NCBI RefSeq assembly: GCF_000003605.2
Contig: NW_003135368.1
Span: 168,053 to 189,387 of the forward strand
From: Saccoglossus kowalevskii
Lineage: Eukaryota; Hemichordata; Enteropneusta; Harrimaniidae
Length of the DNA: 21,335 nucleotides
Reading direction: 5' to 3'
Part shown: piece after piece, positions 1 through 13,200 of the stretch
How positions within the stretch are numbered: position 1 is the stretch's first letter
Layout: every line of letters begins with the position of its first letter
The notes under the pieces: model-generated
Database searches by the model: none
Seen by the model: only the letters and a program-made list of their open reading frames with translations
What the model was told of the DNA's origin: nothing
Made by a program: the position numbers and the translations under genes

Positions 1-1006
1 AATATTGAAAAGATTCCCCAGGCATGTGTAATATTGAAAAGACTACCCAGGCATGTGTAATATTGAAAAGACTACCCAGGCATGTGTAATATTGAAAAAA
101 TCCTCAGGCATGTGTAATATTGAAAAGACTACCCAGGCATGTGGAATATTGAAAAGATTCCCCAGGCATGTGTAATATTGAAAAGACTCCCCAGGCATGT
201 GTAATATTGAAAAGACTCCCCAGGCTTGTGTAATATTGAAAAGACTTCCCTAGGCATGTGTAATACTAAAGTCTCCCCAGACATATGTAATATTGAAAAG
301 ATCCTCTGGCATGTGTAATATTGAAAAGACTACCCAGGCATGTGTAATATTGAAAAGACTACCCAGGCATGTGTAATATTGAAAAGACTACCCAGGCATG
401 TGTAATATTGAAAAGACTACCCAGGCATGTGTAATATTGAAAAGACTACCCAGGCATGTGTAATATTGAAAAGATCCTCAGGCATGTGTAATATTGAATA
501 GACTATCCAGGCATGTGGAATATTGAAAAGATTCCCCAGGCATGTGTTATATTGAAAAGACTACCCAGGCATGTGTAATATTGAAAAAATCCTCAGGCAC
601 GTGTAATATTGAAAAGACTACCCAGGCATGTGGAATATTGAAAAGATTCCCCAGGCATGTGTAATATTGAAAAGACTCCCCAGGCATGTGTAATATTGAA
701 AAGACTCCCCAGGCATGTGTAATATTGAAAAGACTCCCCAGGCTTGTGTAATATTGAAAAGACTTCCCTAGGCATGTGTAATACTAAAGTCTCCCCAGAC
801 ATATGTAATATTGAAAAGATCCTCAGGCATGTGTAATATTGAAAAGACTACCCAGGCATGTGGAATATTGAAAAGATTCCCCAGGCATGTGGAATATTGA
901 AAAGACTATCCAGGCTTCTGTAATATTGAAAAGACGTCTTTAGGAATAAACAATATTAAAAAGACTCCTTAAGTATGTGCAATATTTACAATTGATTTTC
1001 CAGGTA
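1..1006. repeat. 29-bp minisatellite with higher-order structure
   Basis: About 33 units of a 29-bp motif, aatattgaaaagactaccc followed by aggcatgtgt, fill the left end. Variants differ in the middle (attcccc, actaccc, actcccc, and a 27-bp atcctc form). Units decay from about 900 onward. A block at about 82-310 recurs at about 571-828 with the same order of variants but one extra unit. The array lies in the intron before the first exon seen, or in its flank. Confidence 0.95.
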
Positions 1007-1100
1007 TGTTTAATTGTCAGCCACATGTGCCACATTTACCAATATCAGTTGCCATTTTCTGAATATTTTATTGACAATACCCTGCTGATTCTTTTCTCAG

Positions 1101-1282
1101 TGATACCATCTTTGCTGGTGGTTCTTTCCTGTTCAATTCAACCAATCAGAGCCGCTGGTGTTTTGTGTTTGAAGACCATTGCTAAATCATGTAGTGATGT
1201 CAGTTCTGTGTACCAGTCACTAATCACTACCCTAATCTCTCACACTGAAGAGATTACAGCTGATCCTAATCACATTAAACAG
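1101..1282 (+). CDS. HEATR1: HEATR1 exon a (first in window)
   Basis: The acceptor is ttctcag before 1101 and the donor is CAG|gtaata. The exon begins with the last two bases of a codon, so a coding exon must precede it outside the window. It encodes a HEAT-like stretch with IRAAGVLCLKTIA and HTEEITADPNHIKQ; vertebrate HEATR1 has a similar EEIT block here. The exon ends in phase 0. Confidence 0.85.
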
Positions 1283-4200
1283 GTAATAGTTAATAATTGT
1301 CATAAGTGACTATCAAGTCATGGTTTTAATCTTGTCAGTCATTCTCTGGGATATTGTAGCAAGGAATTATGGGATACAAATGTGTCAAATTTCACAAATG
1401 AATCTGCAAACAATTTTTTCATATTAATTTTCATCAAGATTAGTAGCCTATAGAAAATTATGACTATATTTTGTCTAAAACAAATAAAGAAATTGAGAAG
1501 AAAAAAAAATATATATATATAAAATTGTGCAAAAGATTGCACCAAAATATTGTTGGGAAAAAAGGCCATCTTTCTTATGATATTCTACTTATTAGTTTAT
1601 GAATATTTTATGATTATTAATCATTCATATCTAATGTTTTCTCATCAGACGTTAGAGATTCTTTTTGCCAATGTTATCATAGTTACAAAGTCAGTAAGCC
1701 CAAAGAAGAAATCTACCAAACAGGATAGTGACATTAGGATGTTGTTATCTTGCTTGTTGGACATCGTTGTTAGCACTGATGTGCCATATCACGTTCAACA
1801 AAATCTTTTGGCTGTCTTATCTAACGTCAATAATAAGGTAAGCTATTCTCAAAACTTGGATGCAAGATGGTACATTGCTTTTGTACAAAATCATGCATAT
1901 TGAATTAAATAATTTGCATATACATGTAATATGCAAAATTTGTAGTTCCTTAAATTCATCTAGTATGCACATGACTCTGCATTTTAAAGCAGTTTTGAGC
2001 CAATCTCTGGTTTGCTGGCTAACTCCACAAAATATAAGGTATCCCTGAAACCCACAATAGCTGATTGGCTATGCATCAAAATGCATTCTCCCAACAATAG
2101 TACAGTGGTTGTTGCATCAAATTATGTAGACCCAAGTTCAAATTCTTACTTGTGTCGAACATCAGGATGGATCGACCTCCAACCCTGGGTGATTGTGCCA
2201 CAGACTCAATTGTAAAGCAAAATCTATTTACTAACATGTGCAACTTTAGAAGAACCTTTGTTACGGTCCAAAGGGGTCTGTGTTCAACTAAGCATTGATG
2301 AAGCTAGGATAGCACATTCAATTGTCATAATGTATTTATGATAGGAAGGTGGTTGTACAGATCCTTCACTAAACCCAGACAATATATTACATGAAATGTG
2401 GTTGTGATGGCAGAATGCACTGTATGTCAGCACTACCACATGGACTTTGCAGATAAAAAAAGTCTGCACTGCACTGACAATTCATCGTCACTAACTTTCA
2501 CCTGGCAGGAAAAAACGTTTTTTTTTTTCAAAACGCAGTAAAATCCAGCATGAATCCAATTCAATATTGTTATTTAATGTTATTTACATTTTGTTGTAGA
2601 TGATGCTGTTTAAATTATTACCAATGCTGGAGAATAAATTGGAGAAGATGAAACAGAATAATTTGTCCAAAGCGGAGTGCTTAACTGTACAATGGATTAT
2701 ACGTCAGTATACAAACGTTGTCACCGAGGTCTTAGAAGATGACTCCCTGGCATTGGATCTATTCATGAAATGCTTAAATCTACATGAGCGCCTTCACAAC
2801 ACGGTAGCATCACCACAAGAGCTAGTGCTTCAACAGGTATGTGTGTAATTGAAATTGAATTGTTGTCAAAACTTAGTTGATAGCCCGTTCAATTTTGAGT
2901 ATCTTGGCCAAAAATCAAATCTGGAAGTTACAGACCCAAATCTGATGTACATGTATTGTGGTGTTTATCGACTAAATTATTATTTGTCATTACTGCCATA
3001 AATGCAGTTTTAATTCGAACTCTATGCGTGCTAAACTCAACTACCCTAGTACTGATTTCAATGCCCATACATATCTTGAGAGGGTATTAAGATGTATATT
3101 CAGATATAATTGATTGATTTTGTTTATTTTTATATCTTGAGCCAATTTAGGAATTTGCGTACTTCAATATAACCTACATTTTATTCTGTGTTATTTCCCT
3201 GATAGATAACCAAAGAGTTTTATTCCAGTATCCCATCATCCTCAGTTCAGCAAAGTATACTCTGTCTATTATTTGACCTCCATGTTGACAGTACAAGTTC
3301 ACAGACAGCTACACTGATCAGTAAGACTTTAAAAGGAGTAAGTAGACGTGTGCTGCATCCTTTCAAACATGTGATGCATCCTTTCAAACATGTACTGCAT
3401 CCTTTCAAACATGTACTGCATCCTTTCAAACATGTGCTGTGTCCTTTCAAACATGTGCTGCGTCCTTTCAAACATGCACCTCCTGTTTTTAAAATGTGCC
3501 ATCACTGTACATACATTGTTGCTTCTGTGCAGTCATGTGTTTCATCCTTCTAACTATGCGCTGTTTTTGTGTAGACATACACTGTTTTGTACAGACACAT
3601 GCACCTCCTGTTTTTAAAATGTGCCATCACTGTACATACATTGTTGCTTCTGTGCAGACATTTGCTGCATCCTTCAAAACATGTGCTGTGTCTGTACAGA
3701 TGTTTTACTCGTACATACCTGTATCAATTCTCTTCATACATACCAACTACAAAATGTATGTACAGACATGATATTTTATTTTCCATTAGTTACGACTTGA
3801 CGCTGAACAGATAATCATTGAACTGAACAAAGTCAACAAATGCACTGGAGCAGCCACTGTCAAACAAGCAAAGCGAGTTAAAAGGTATTATTTCTTTTAA
3901 AAATTCACAAATGTGATAAATGTTATAAAATGGCCATTATGTCTCGGACACTATAGTGTTTTGGTTTCATACATTTCTCTAACTTATTAGAATGTACAAT
4001 TCCCCTCATAAAAAGAATGTGCACATCCATTATGTTCTTACTGTATATGCAATTTCCACTGAACTTATATAAACATAAAAGGAATATTTTGTTTTTCCTA
4101 ATTTGTGTTATTAATCCGACTTTCTACCCTGGCTTTAAACCAATCATAGTTTTGACTAAACAGATACATACATTGTATACATGTATAGTGTACAGGAATG

Positions 4201-7200
4201 CATGTAGGAAAGATATTCTGTAATACATAATTTAATGTCAATTTTCTATTTAGGCAAGAGAAGGCAACAGATGATGGTGATAATGTCTTTGAGAGCAGAG
4301 AATGGATGCGAATTACTCTGATTTGTGAATTTTTACAACACAAAAAGAAAATCAACAATTCTCAGCTTCTTGTTCCTGTTCTGTTTAACCTTCTGTCACA
4401 GTAAGTCAATTATAGAGAGAGAAGACTGAATTGGGGGGGGGGGGTAGTTGGATATTGGAGGGTAACAATACTGGGATAAGTGAATGGGTAGAAAAATTAA
4501 TTCAATGGATAGGGAGAGGGAATGATGGAGGGTAAGGTGGTTAAATAATACAAGTCATTTCCACTGGAAAGTCATTTAGATATTCCATGCAATGTCTCTA
4601 TACTATATCTTCATTTGAATTACATCTACAGTGAAAATAAAGAATTTACCATACACTCATCTCTTATTGAACACTGCCCTCTTGTGGCCATGACTTCCAT
4701 TTTTGACAAATAGTTGTGTGCAATTTTCTCAGGATTTAGAGGGAGAGAGGGTGAGTGAGTGAGGAGGGAGGGGTTCAGTTTATGTTTATAAATTATCATT
4801 CTCCTATTGAATTATCAGTTTCCAATTGTCAGAGTAGCTGCAAAGTAGCCAATCAAGTGGTCTGCTATCATCTTCTAATGAAAAGTCACTGTGTTCCAGG
4901 ATGATGTATAACTATTTCATGACTGAAATTATTTCATGATGGCCAGCAATGGCTAGATAGTATCTGACTGGAACAAAACATCAACTTTACTGTTTTACAA
5001 AGAGAAAATATGTTTCATTTCTGTATGATCTTATACCAATTATCATTTGATGTAGGTGCTTTGAAGCTGAGACAGCTGACCAGATTTCTACGGAATATAT
5101 TAAACAGTTAATACTGAGTTCTATACTCAATATTTGTAATAAACTTTCACCGGACAACAAACCGTTGCCCTCAGGTAAGTACAATGTTAGTGTTCTGTAT
5201 TAGCACATTGGAAGCTACAGAGATTTTACTCTGTGCAGCATGCTACACACCATTGCATCAACTGTGAATTGAATAAAATTATGTGTAGCTTAGTTGACTT
5301 AAATTTAAAGACTTGTTTCAGTTGAAATACATTTATATCTGTTTAAAAATCAGAGTAGCTTAGGGTAACTTATGAAGTTGAGAGAAATTTGATAACACAG
5401 TACATGTATGTTGTGTAAATTACCCCAAAAATTATCCAAAGTTTATGATAAATCAAATAATAGAACTCCATTCCCCAAGTATTGAAATTATAGTTCATCA
5501 AAATTTGTATAGTACTTTAGAGTATCAGAGGTACATTACTAAGGGTTTGCAACTACAGTGACATGATACCAAGATCCCGTTTCAATCTCGCTCACGCATA
5601 AGCGTTCCAACTCAGAAAAATGCGAAAGCGCATGCCCGAGGTAACTGGGATGTCCAGGTAGATCAAAATAGCTGTACACGATATGACGGATTACGGTAAC
5701 TATATTTTCTGTACATTTTTGATGTATTACATTTTTTCGCTATGAATGTGGTAATACATGTTTTATTACAAACCGCCTATGTCATGTCAGAAGGTCGTAG
5801 CATCAGTCTTGCTATCTACGACATGAGACTTTATTATGGGATCTTGGCATGTCACCATACAGTACTATGCCTGTTGCAAACCCTAGTAATGTACCTCTGA
5901 TAATATTTATTGTACATGATTTCCCATATTTCATTATTTCTTGTACCTAAATATGTTTGAGTTGTTTCTTTAATTCTAACTGTCATGTTATTCTCAAGAT
6001 GTACTGACTGAAGAGCAGTTTAAAGTTGAGTTGATAATTCAGTGCATACGAGTCTCGGACAATCCACAAACGCATCACCATGCCATGTTGCTATTGGCAA
6101 CTGCTGCTGGTATATTTCCTGTAAGTATTATTGCTCAAACTGATATTGCTAATACGTAACTGTTGTGATAATTATTGATTCTTTGCTATGAGTATTGCAT
6201 TATGATCCTGATTGTTGTTGTCTTGGTTACAGGAACATGTACTTCATAACATCATGTCAATCTTTACGTTTATGGGAACTAATCTACTACGGCAAGATGA
6301 TTCTTACAGTTCTCAAGTAATCAATAAAATTGTTGAAACGGTAATACCTGTCTTGATTAAGGTGAGAAGAATTTTATTTATTTTTAAAAGGGGAAAAATA
6401 TTCTTTTTTTCTAGGTTTCATAACTGCTGTACTAAAGGCTAGATTGGGTTTCATTGTGATATCTGTACGAAATAACACGTTGCTTCTAAATAAACCTGCT
6501 TTAATTGGAAATTTCCTTTTTTGATCGTGACTGGAATTCCTGTCACCACAAATGCCATGACAGTTTAACACTTTATAAAGTGGAAATTGCGAAGTCGCAT
6601 TTTTCATGGAAACAATTTTGGGTGTTGTTATTTACGTCTTCTTTATGTGATGGAACTTTTCACTCTGCCAAATATCAAAAATTTGCTGGGCTTTTGAACT
6701 TTTCTGCATTAAATCATGTTAGCATTGTCTTTTCTGAATGTATGAATGAGTTACTCATGGTACCATAAAAATTAAGTACTTCTGATAATCCAAGGTTTGG
6801 ATAACTGACAGTTGAGCCGCACAACGTCCAGACAAATTCTGTAATTTCATTTGCATTATTGAAAAAGTGATGTACCGGTATTTACATTTATGTGGGCTGA
6901 CAGTATTCATTGGATTCGCATTGGTACATGAAATCACATACAATAATTTGTTGGGAAAACAAATATTTTCCAACTCACTGGTTACATAATTTAAAACAAA
7001 TGTGGCCAATATTTTATCTCGGCTTTTGATTGTCCATGGTCTGCATCAATTTTTACTTTTTCTTCTTGAAAACTACAAGTCTAATTGCTTTGATAATTGT
7101 TGTTTATGTACCTTGGGTAGATTTGTTCGTTTTGTGATGATATCTTCAATTCTTTAATGTTTGATGAATATTTTGTCATATTTGATAAAAAGTGATATTT

Positions 7201-10200
7201 TTGACTTCTAGTTGAAAACCACAAGTAGATTGCTTTGATTAATATCATATAGGCACTACATGTGGACATCTCAGATTTGTTCATTTCAAGATGATATCTT
7301 CAATTAAAAAATGTATTGCTATCAGCAGAGCTATCTCAGCTGAGAGGCTGCTTGTTTTCACCCATCAAATGTCAATGCATTTATCATTAAGAATTTTTTA
7401 AATAACATATGTTAAAGCGCGAGATATATGGGTCTCGTATAAACAAAGATGGTGATTTCGACTGTTGCGCAAACAACGAGTATGTTTTCAAGCTTTAATT
7501 AGGTAATTTTCATGTGATTGGAAGGTATCGAAAGAGTCACCAGCGGTAATCAGTGCAAATCGCGCCCAGGTTAAAACTCGTACTTGTGATTTCCATTTGA
7601 AGAGCGCATTGGATTATGGGAAAATCAATGTTTATCAATACAAATGTCGCACATGCGCAGCGCGACGACTGCCGCGCTTTAAATTCAATAAGAAACAACT
7701 TTTTCCAAACATTAATGGTTTTCCTGAAATCCTAATGTGTGACATTGTTCTTGGTGTTTCTTGCAGTAGCCTTACACCAATGCAAAGTAGAATGTAATTA
7801 CTGTTATCTATACTTTGATATGTTTGTTTCTGATCAGGCAAGTGAGGAAGAAATCCTAAAAGAAAAACTTGGAGGAGGGATAGATGAGATTGTTGCCATG
7901 GTGATCCAGGTATTCGTTGATGCATTGCCACACATTCCTGCTCATCGTAAACAGCCGGTGTTTCATCAACTGATTGGTACGCTTGGAGGAGACAGATTTT
8001 TGTGGATGACTGTCGTACTGTTGTTGGTATGCCATGTAGACACATCTACACAGAAGGATGACGTGGTTGATAAGGTTAGCTACAGTTACTGTAATTTCTA
8101 TCAAATGATTTGGTAATAAAAGAAATATCATTAGGTATTGTTTTTGGTGAGACTGATACAATCGCGAACATCTCTAGCTGCACAAATTCATGTGTAACCA
8201 GAACATAAACACATTACCGTTTTGTTTCAGGAAAATCCATTTGAAAACATGTCATTTTTGCCATGCTAGTGTATATAGTGTCAGTACAGTTAGTATTTGC
8301 ACTATTGTAATTGCTTATTGCATAACTGCACTATTGACCAACAAATTTGCATAATTTTTTTATTGCATGCTAACATGAACAAAAATGTATATTTTTTTCT
8401 TGAAGGCTTGATTGGCTTGAGTCAAAACCGGAGTATAAATTTGGTTTTGCTTGTTTATAAAAATGTGCATCAAATCTGTATAAATGTATAGCTCACAGTG
8501 ATAAATACCTAATTATCTCACCATCTGTGTAATGGTATGATGTACAGTGTTTATGCCAGGCAAATTACAGTCATTATGTGTATGCAAAACAGAAGCTGAT
8601 GTGTAGAAAAATCATGTCAACAAGAAAGCAGCTTTCTGATTGGTCTTATTGTTGGGCGTTAGGCACAATTTTGTTAGCTTTGTATTGACTCTAATTGTAA
8701 TTGTCCTAATTTTTTCATATTTCATTTACAGGGTATCACTGGTTTGAATACAGATATTGAATTCTGTCTGTCAATCTGTAATAACTGTGCACCCCATGTG
8801 CAAGTCAATAATATGATTAAAATATTGAAATATCTTGGCACATTGCCAGAAGACAAAGAAGGTAATTATATATTAAAATATTATATATTAAAACATAATA
8901 TTTTATTAAGAGTTGAAACTGAATCAAACTTTGAAAGATTTATAAATAAGGGTTTACAAAATGTGAAGATTTCGCATGATTTGAAGAAGAGTTGAATAAA
9001 ATGAGATGATCATTGAAACCCAATACAAACAATACATTTCTAGAAATACTGACGCAAATGAGTGTGTGCTGTTTATGTAATCATACCCTAATTTTTGTCG
9101 GCTTCATTTGCATAATTATGAAAAATAATTATACTTTTCAACCCAAAATGGCCAAGAGTCACGATTTACTTCATTACGCTCAGATTCCTTACATAAAATA
9201 TATTGTTTTCGCTCATTTATACCCCTACTGTGCGTTATACATGTTACACTTTATACCTCTAAACATGAGAAATCATGGTATATTGTCTATTTAACAATAA
9301 CTTTGCACAATTAAAAACATGCTCTCGTAAAATGATGAGATATTTATGCAAATTAAATGCTGGTATAAAATAGAAACACAATTCTGATTTTTAGAAATTA
9401 TTTTTTTGGCATTCTTTGTTATCACTGGTATTCAAAAGTTGTACGTGGACTTATTGAAATTGAAACCCACTGTTTATTCTTGTTACCAGTTATGTGTCTA
9501 ATATAATGTTGTCTTATTCAGAATCTGCAACCCCTCACAAGAGAATCATAGGAACAAGACGGAAATCACAACTTAAGAAAACTCATCAATTATTTGATGT
9601 TGAGAAACATACAGCTAAACAATTAAGACAGTTCAAATATACTGTGGTTAATTTCATCCCCCATTTAATATCTAGTTCTACTTACATTAGTCAGGTAAGT
9701 TTTCCTGCTGTTGTGAAATACTGCCCTCATGTGGCCATATTGAATTTTGTGTGTATTTGTTTATTTTCTTCTGCATTTTGTAATGACTTCCAAGTAATCT
9801 CGATTATTATAGCATTATTCTAACCAAAGATTGTTTATGATGTTCGTAGAAAGATTGTTGAGTTTAAAACTTGAGAATATAATGTGTTTGTTTTTTGATA
9901 TTTCAGGTTGCAGCTTTGTCAGTAGAGGAAACAAACACTATGAAAACACTATATCAAAGGTAGAACACACTGTACAGTTTTCAACGACATGCTCTTACTG
10001 ATGAATTTAAGCAGGTTCTGAAATCAAGTTACATTAATTTTATAACATTACACACTAAGTTAGAATTCTTTGCTTTATCTTTGAAAGTCATTTACATTGT
10101 AGGGACATTATGTTTGACCAAGGGTTAAGAACCTCTTATTTCAAAATGAAATGTAGGACAATGTCATTGCATGATATCTACCATTATTTCGTTATTTTTA

Positions 10201-13200
10201 CACTTTTTATCTTGTTGTGAGAGTGATGTTTCACATTTCTGCAAAGTGTGAATGCAACTTTAAATGGAATTTGTTAAAGTCAAAATTAATTGGATGGCTC
10301 ACCTAATTAGTTACTAGACTGGACTATTTTTGCATTTTCTCAGAATAGTGAAGTTTTTTTGTTTGTTTTTTTCCCAGTCTATTAGAAGAAAACCTACGAT
10401 ACATTGCATGTATAGCCAGATTGCTGGAGAAAAACCATGACAAACCCACTGTGAAATTCTGGAGAGCTTTGTTACATAAAGCCTATGATGTATTGGACAA
10501 GGTAAGAATGTATTCTGTAAAACAGTTTAATTTCACTAGTGTTTAATTTCACTATTTTCATGCATTGAGCAATTTCATAAGGTTTTAATTTTGTGAAACA
10601 ATACGTTATTGTTTAACATGTTCACATGGTTTGATTAAGCAAATTTTACTTATTGACAAAAATATTGAAATTTAAAACCAATGAATAATTGATATGTTTG
10701 CAGTAGTAGAATCTGTTTCACCTGTATATTGTCTGATTGCATGTGGTATTTGATATTATATTAGCAGTATGTCCACTTTAATAATGTAGTATATAGAGAG
10801 AGAGGTCTGTTCAAACCAACACAATAATTTATAAGATAATGAAATGCAATACAATGTCCATGTATAATGATATGTGATGAAATCCACATTCTGGTATAAA
10901 TAATCACCATATTTAAAGAGGCAAAAATCACATAAAAACACTGGACAGTATTTTTAGAAAAATTGTTACCTACACATATCGTAAACCATTTAATAATTTT
11001 CACTTCTAGAAATCTTTGAAGATTACATGGCATTTGAAAAAGAAAGATTTTGCAAAACTGCTTGCAAAATTTCACAATTTTTACTGACTAGAGAAATTCG
11101 CAAAAAATTTTCTATTTTGAAATTAAAGCAGTTCACAGTATATTCATCAATGTTGTCAAATAATGCTCGTATGATTCATATCATCTCTGTGATTTGATTT
11201 CAGATAAATGCATTACTACCAACACATATATTCATCAATGTGGTATCTGGTCTCATGCATAATGACATCGCTGCCGTACGACGTAAAGCTATGGAGTTAT
11301 TAAATAACAAACTAACGCAACATAAAGAACCGTTCAATGAACAACAGGTAATGTGAAATAACAGTATTTGAAATATGAATGCATAGTTTATTTTAAAATA
11401 TTGCACAAAACCTTTATGTATATAATTGACTAATCCTCAAGGTCTTTTATATGGCACAACTATATCTGTGTGTAGCAGAATATGGACTTTATGTAATTAT
11501 AAACATTGTGTTTTACAAATGTTTTGTACTTTGCTATGAGTCTAACAGGGCATGGCATGACCACAATCGCTCTTTAGTGTGTCACTTACATGCGAGTTTT
11601 ATGCCGAAGCTTAACAAATTAAGCTTTCTTTTCTCGTTCATTTTTTATCCAGGTGTCACTTTTACTTGCGCTTGTTCCAGAACTTGTATCAGTAACCAAG
11701 GCAACCAAAATAGTCGGTGGTGGTTTGTCAGAACTTGATGTCAACCGACAGACCGCCCTCTATAGTCTCAAGTTATTGTGTAAAGTGTTGGGTTGTGATA
11801 ATCCGCAACACTTTACTCCAGTAATGGATATCGTCACTAAAGTGTTCTCAACAAAAGACATCAACTCCCAGGTGAGTACTTTTGTTTTGAGTTCTATCTG
11901 TGAATGTAGATTTTTCTATCTGTCCAGCACAAGTTCTTGTAAATTTTGAAATGATGAATAGATTTTTTCCAAAGTTGGTGCAAAGACAAGACGTAAGTAA
12001 TTGGAATACATTGGATGGCATTAGTTTAATGTAGTCCCTATACTGACTCAAAAGTTACTATATAAACATGGTTGAGCATACTGTCGTCTGTCGGCATTCA
12101 CTAACTTAGGAAGATGCAGTAGGTGCCCCAACCAAGTACACAGCAAAGACTGTATTGCAATCCCAAATCATAGTGAAATTGTGGGGTTGTTTTGACAAAA
12201 TCAAACCATGATTGAACACAAATCGACCACAAAATGTGCCTGCTCATGCATACTTACTATTATCCCCCAAAGCACTATAATTAGAATTGCGATATGGTCT
12301 TTAAGAACTCATCTGATAAAAACATTTTTTGACTGTGATTCACCGTTGTGCTACAAATATGTTTCCTGCAAACAATGTTAATAGACCCATGCATATGTCT
12401 TTACATCCCTACCTCAGAAGTACAATTACATACTTTATATCTAAAAATTGAATATATATTTTGTGTTTTTGTACAGGTTGCTGCTAGTGCACTGCTATGC
12501 TTGGCTGAGCTGTGTTCCAGTCTGAAAGCCCATTGTATTCCTTATTTGAACAAATTTATGCCTTCATTGGTAACAATTCTTGATAATAAGGACCATCTAA
12601 AAAGGTAAGAAAGAATATTTATGTTCATTTAGATATATTCCAAAAGTATAGAAAATATTATATCAAAATACAATTTCTTGTATATAGATAAAAACACAAT
12701 CATTAGAAATCTACCAGTTTCAGAAGTATTGGGACAGCAATTTGGTGAATTAGCACTCAAAATTGCCAGCAGCTTGGAATTTGAATAAACAGTTGGCTTA
12801 TTTTAGACTTGGGGGCACCAGTTGTTTGCTATGCATCCCATCTGGGATTCACAATATCTAAAGTAGTATGAACTGGTTTGAGTAATTGGCATTATCAAAA
12901 TCAATTTCTGTGACTAATCTTACTACCATCATTTAATGCGTTTGTAATAAATTATTTGTTTAAATTCAGCAATACGTTAGCATTGTCCTGACACCTACTG
13001 CTATATGGATTCTTTTGGAATGGGTAAGACTACTAATTGGTGCCAGCAAGTTAGAAAAAATAACTGTCAAAACACAAGCTGAGAGCCAATTCTGAAGCTT
13101 GTTTGCCAACATGCTGTCTCAGTACTTTTGAGACTTATTAATTTACTTTCTATTGCAATACTATTTCACCTATTTTTTATTTTTTTTTTATTTAAGTCAT

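Noticed and set aside
593-802. Minus-strand 69-codon open frame
   Set aside because: It is a translation of the 29-bp minisatellite, with the same short peptide repeated, not a gene.
2098-2145. tRNA gene
   Set aside because: A- and B-box words are present but no acceptor stem or anticodon arm can be formed convincingly; a SINE head fits better.
3247-3617. Repetitive open frames on both strands (heptapeptide repeats)
   Set aside because: They arise because the 21-bp intronic repeat is a multiple of three; they overlap a HEATR1 intron with clear splice sites.
6505-6768. 87-codon open frame in intron 9
   Set aside because: No family similarity; it lies inside an intron between two well-supported exons.
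7635-8161. Minus-strand open frames of 136 and 101 codons
   Set aside because: They are antisense shadows of HEATR1 exon j and its flanks; the plus strand matches HEATR1 closely.
10756-11075. Minus-strand open frames in intron 14
   Set aside because: AT-rich low-information frames without family features.
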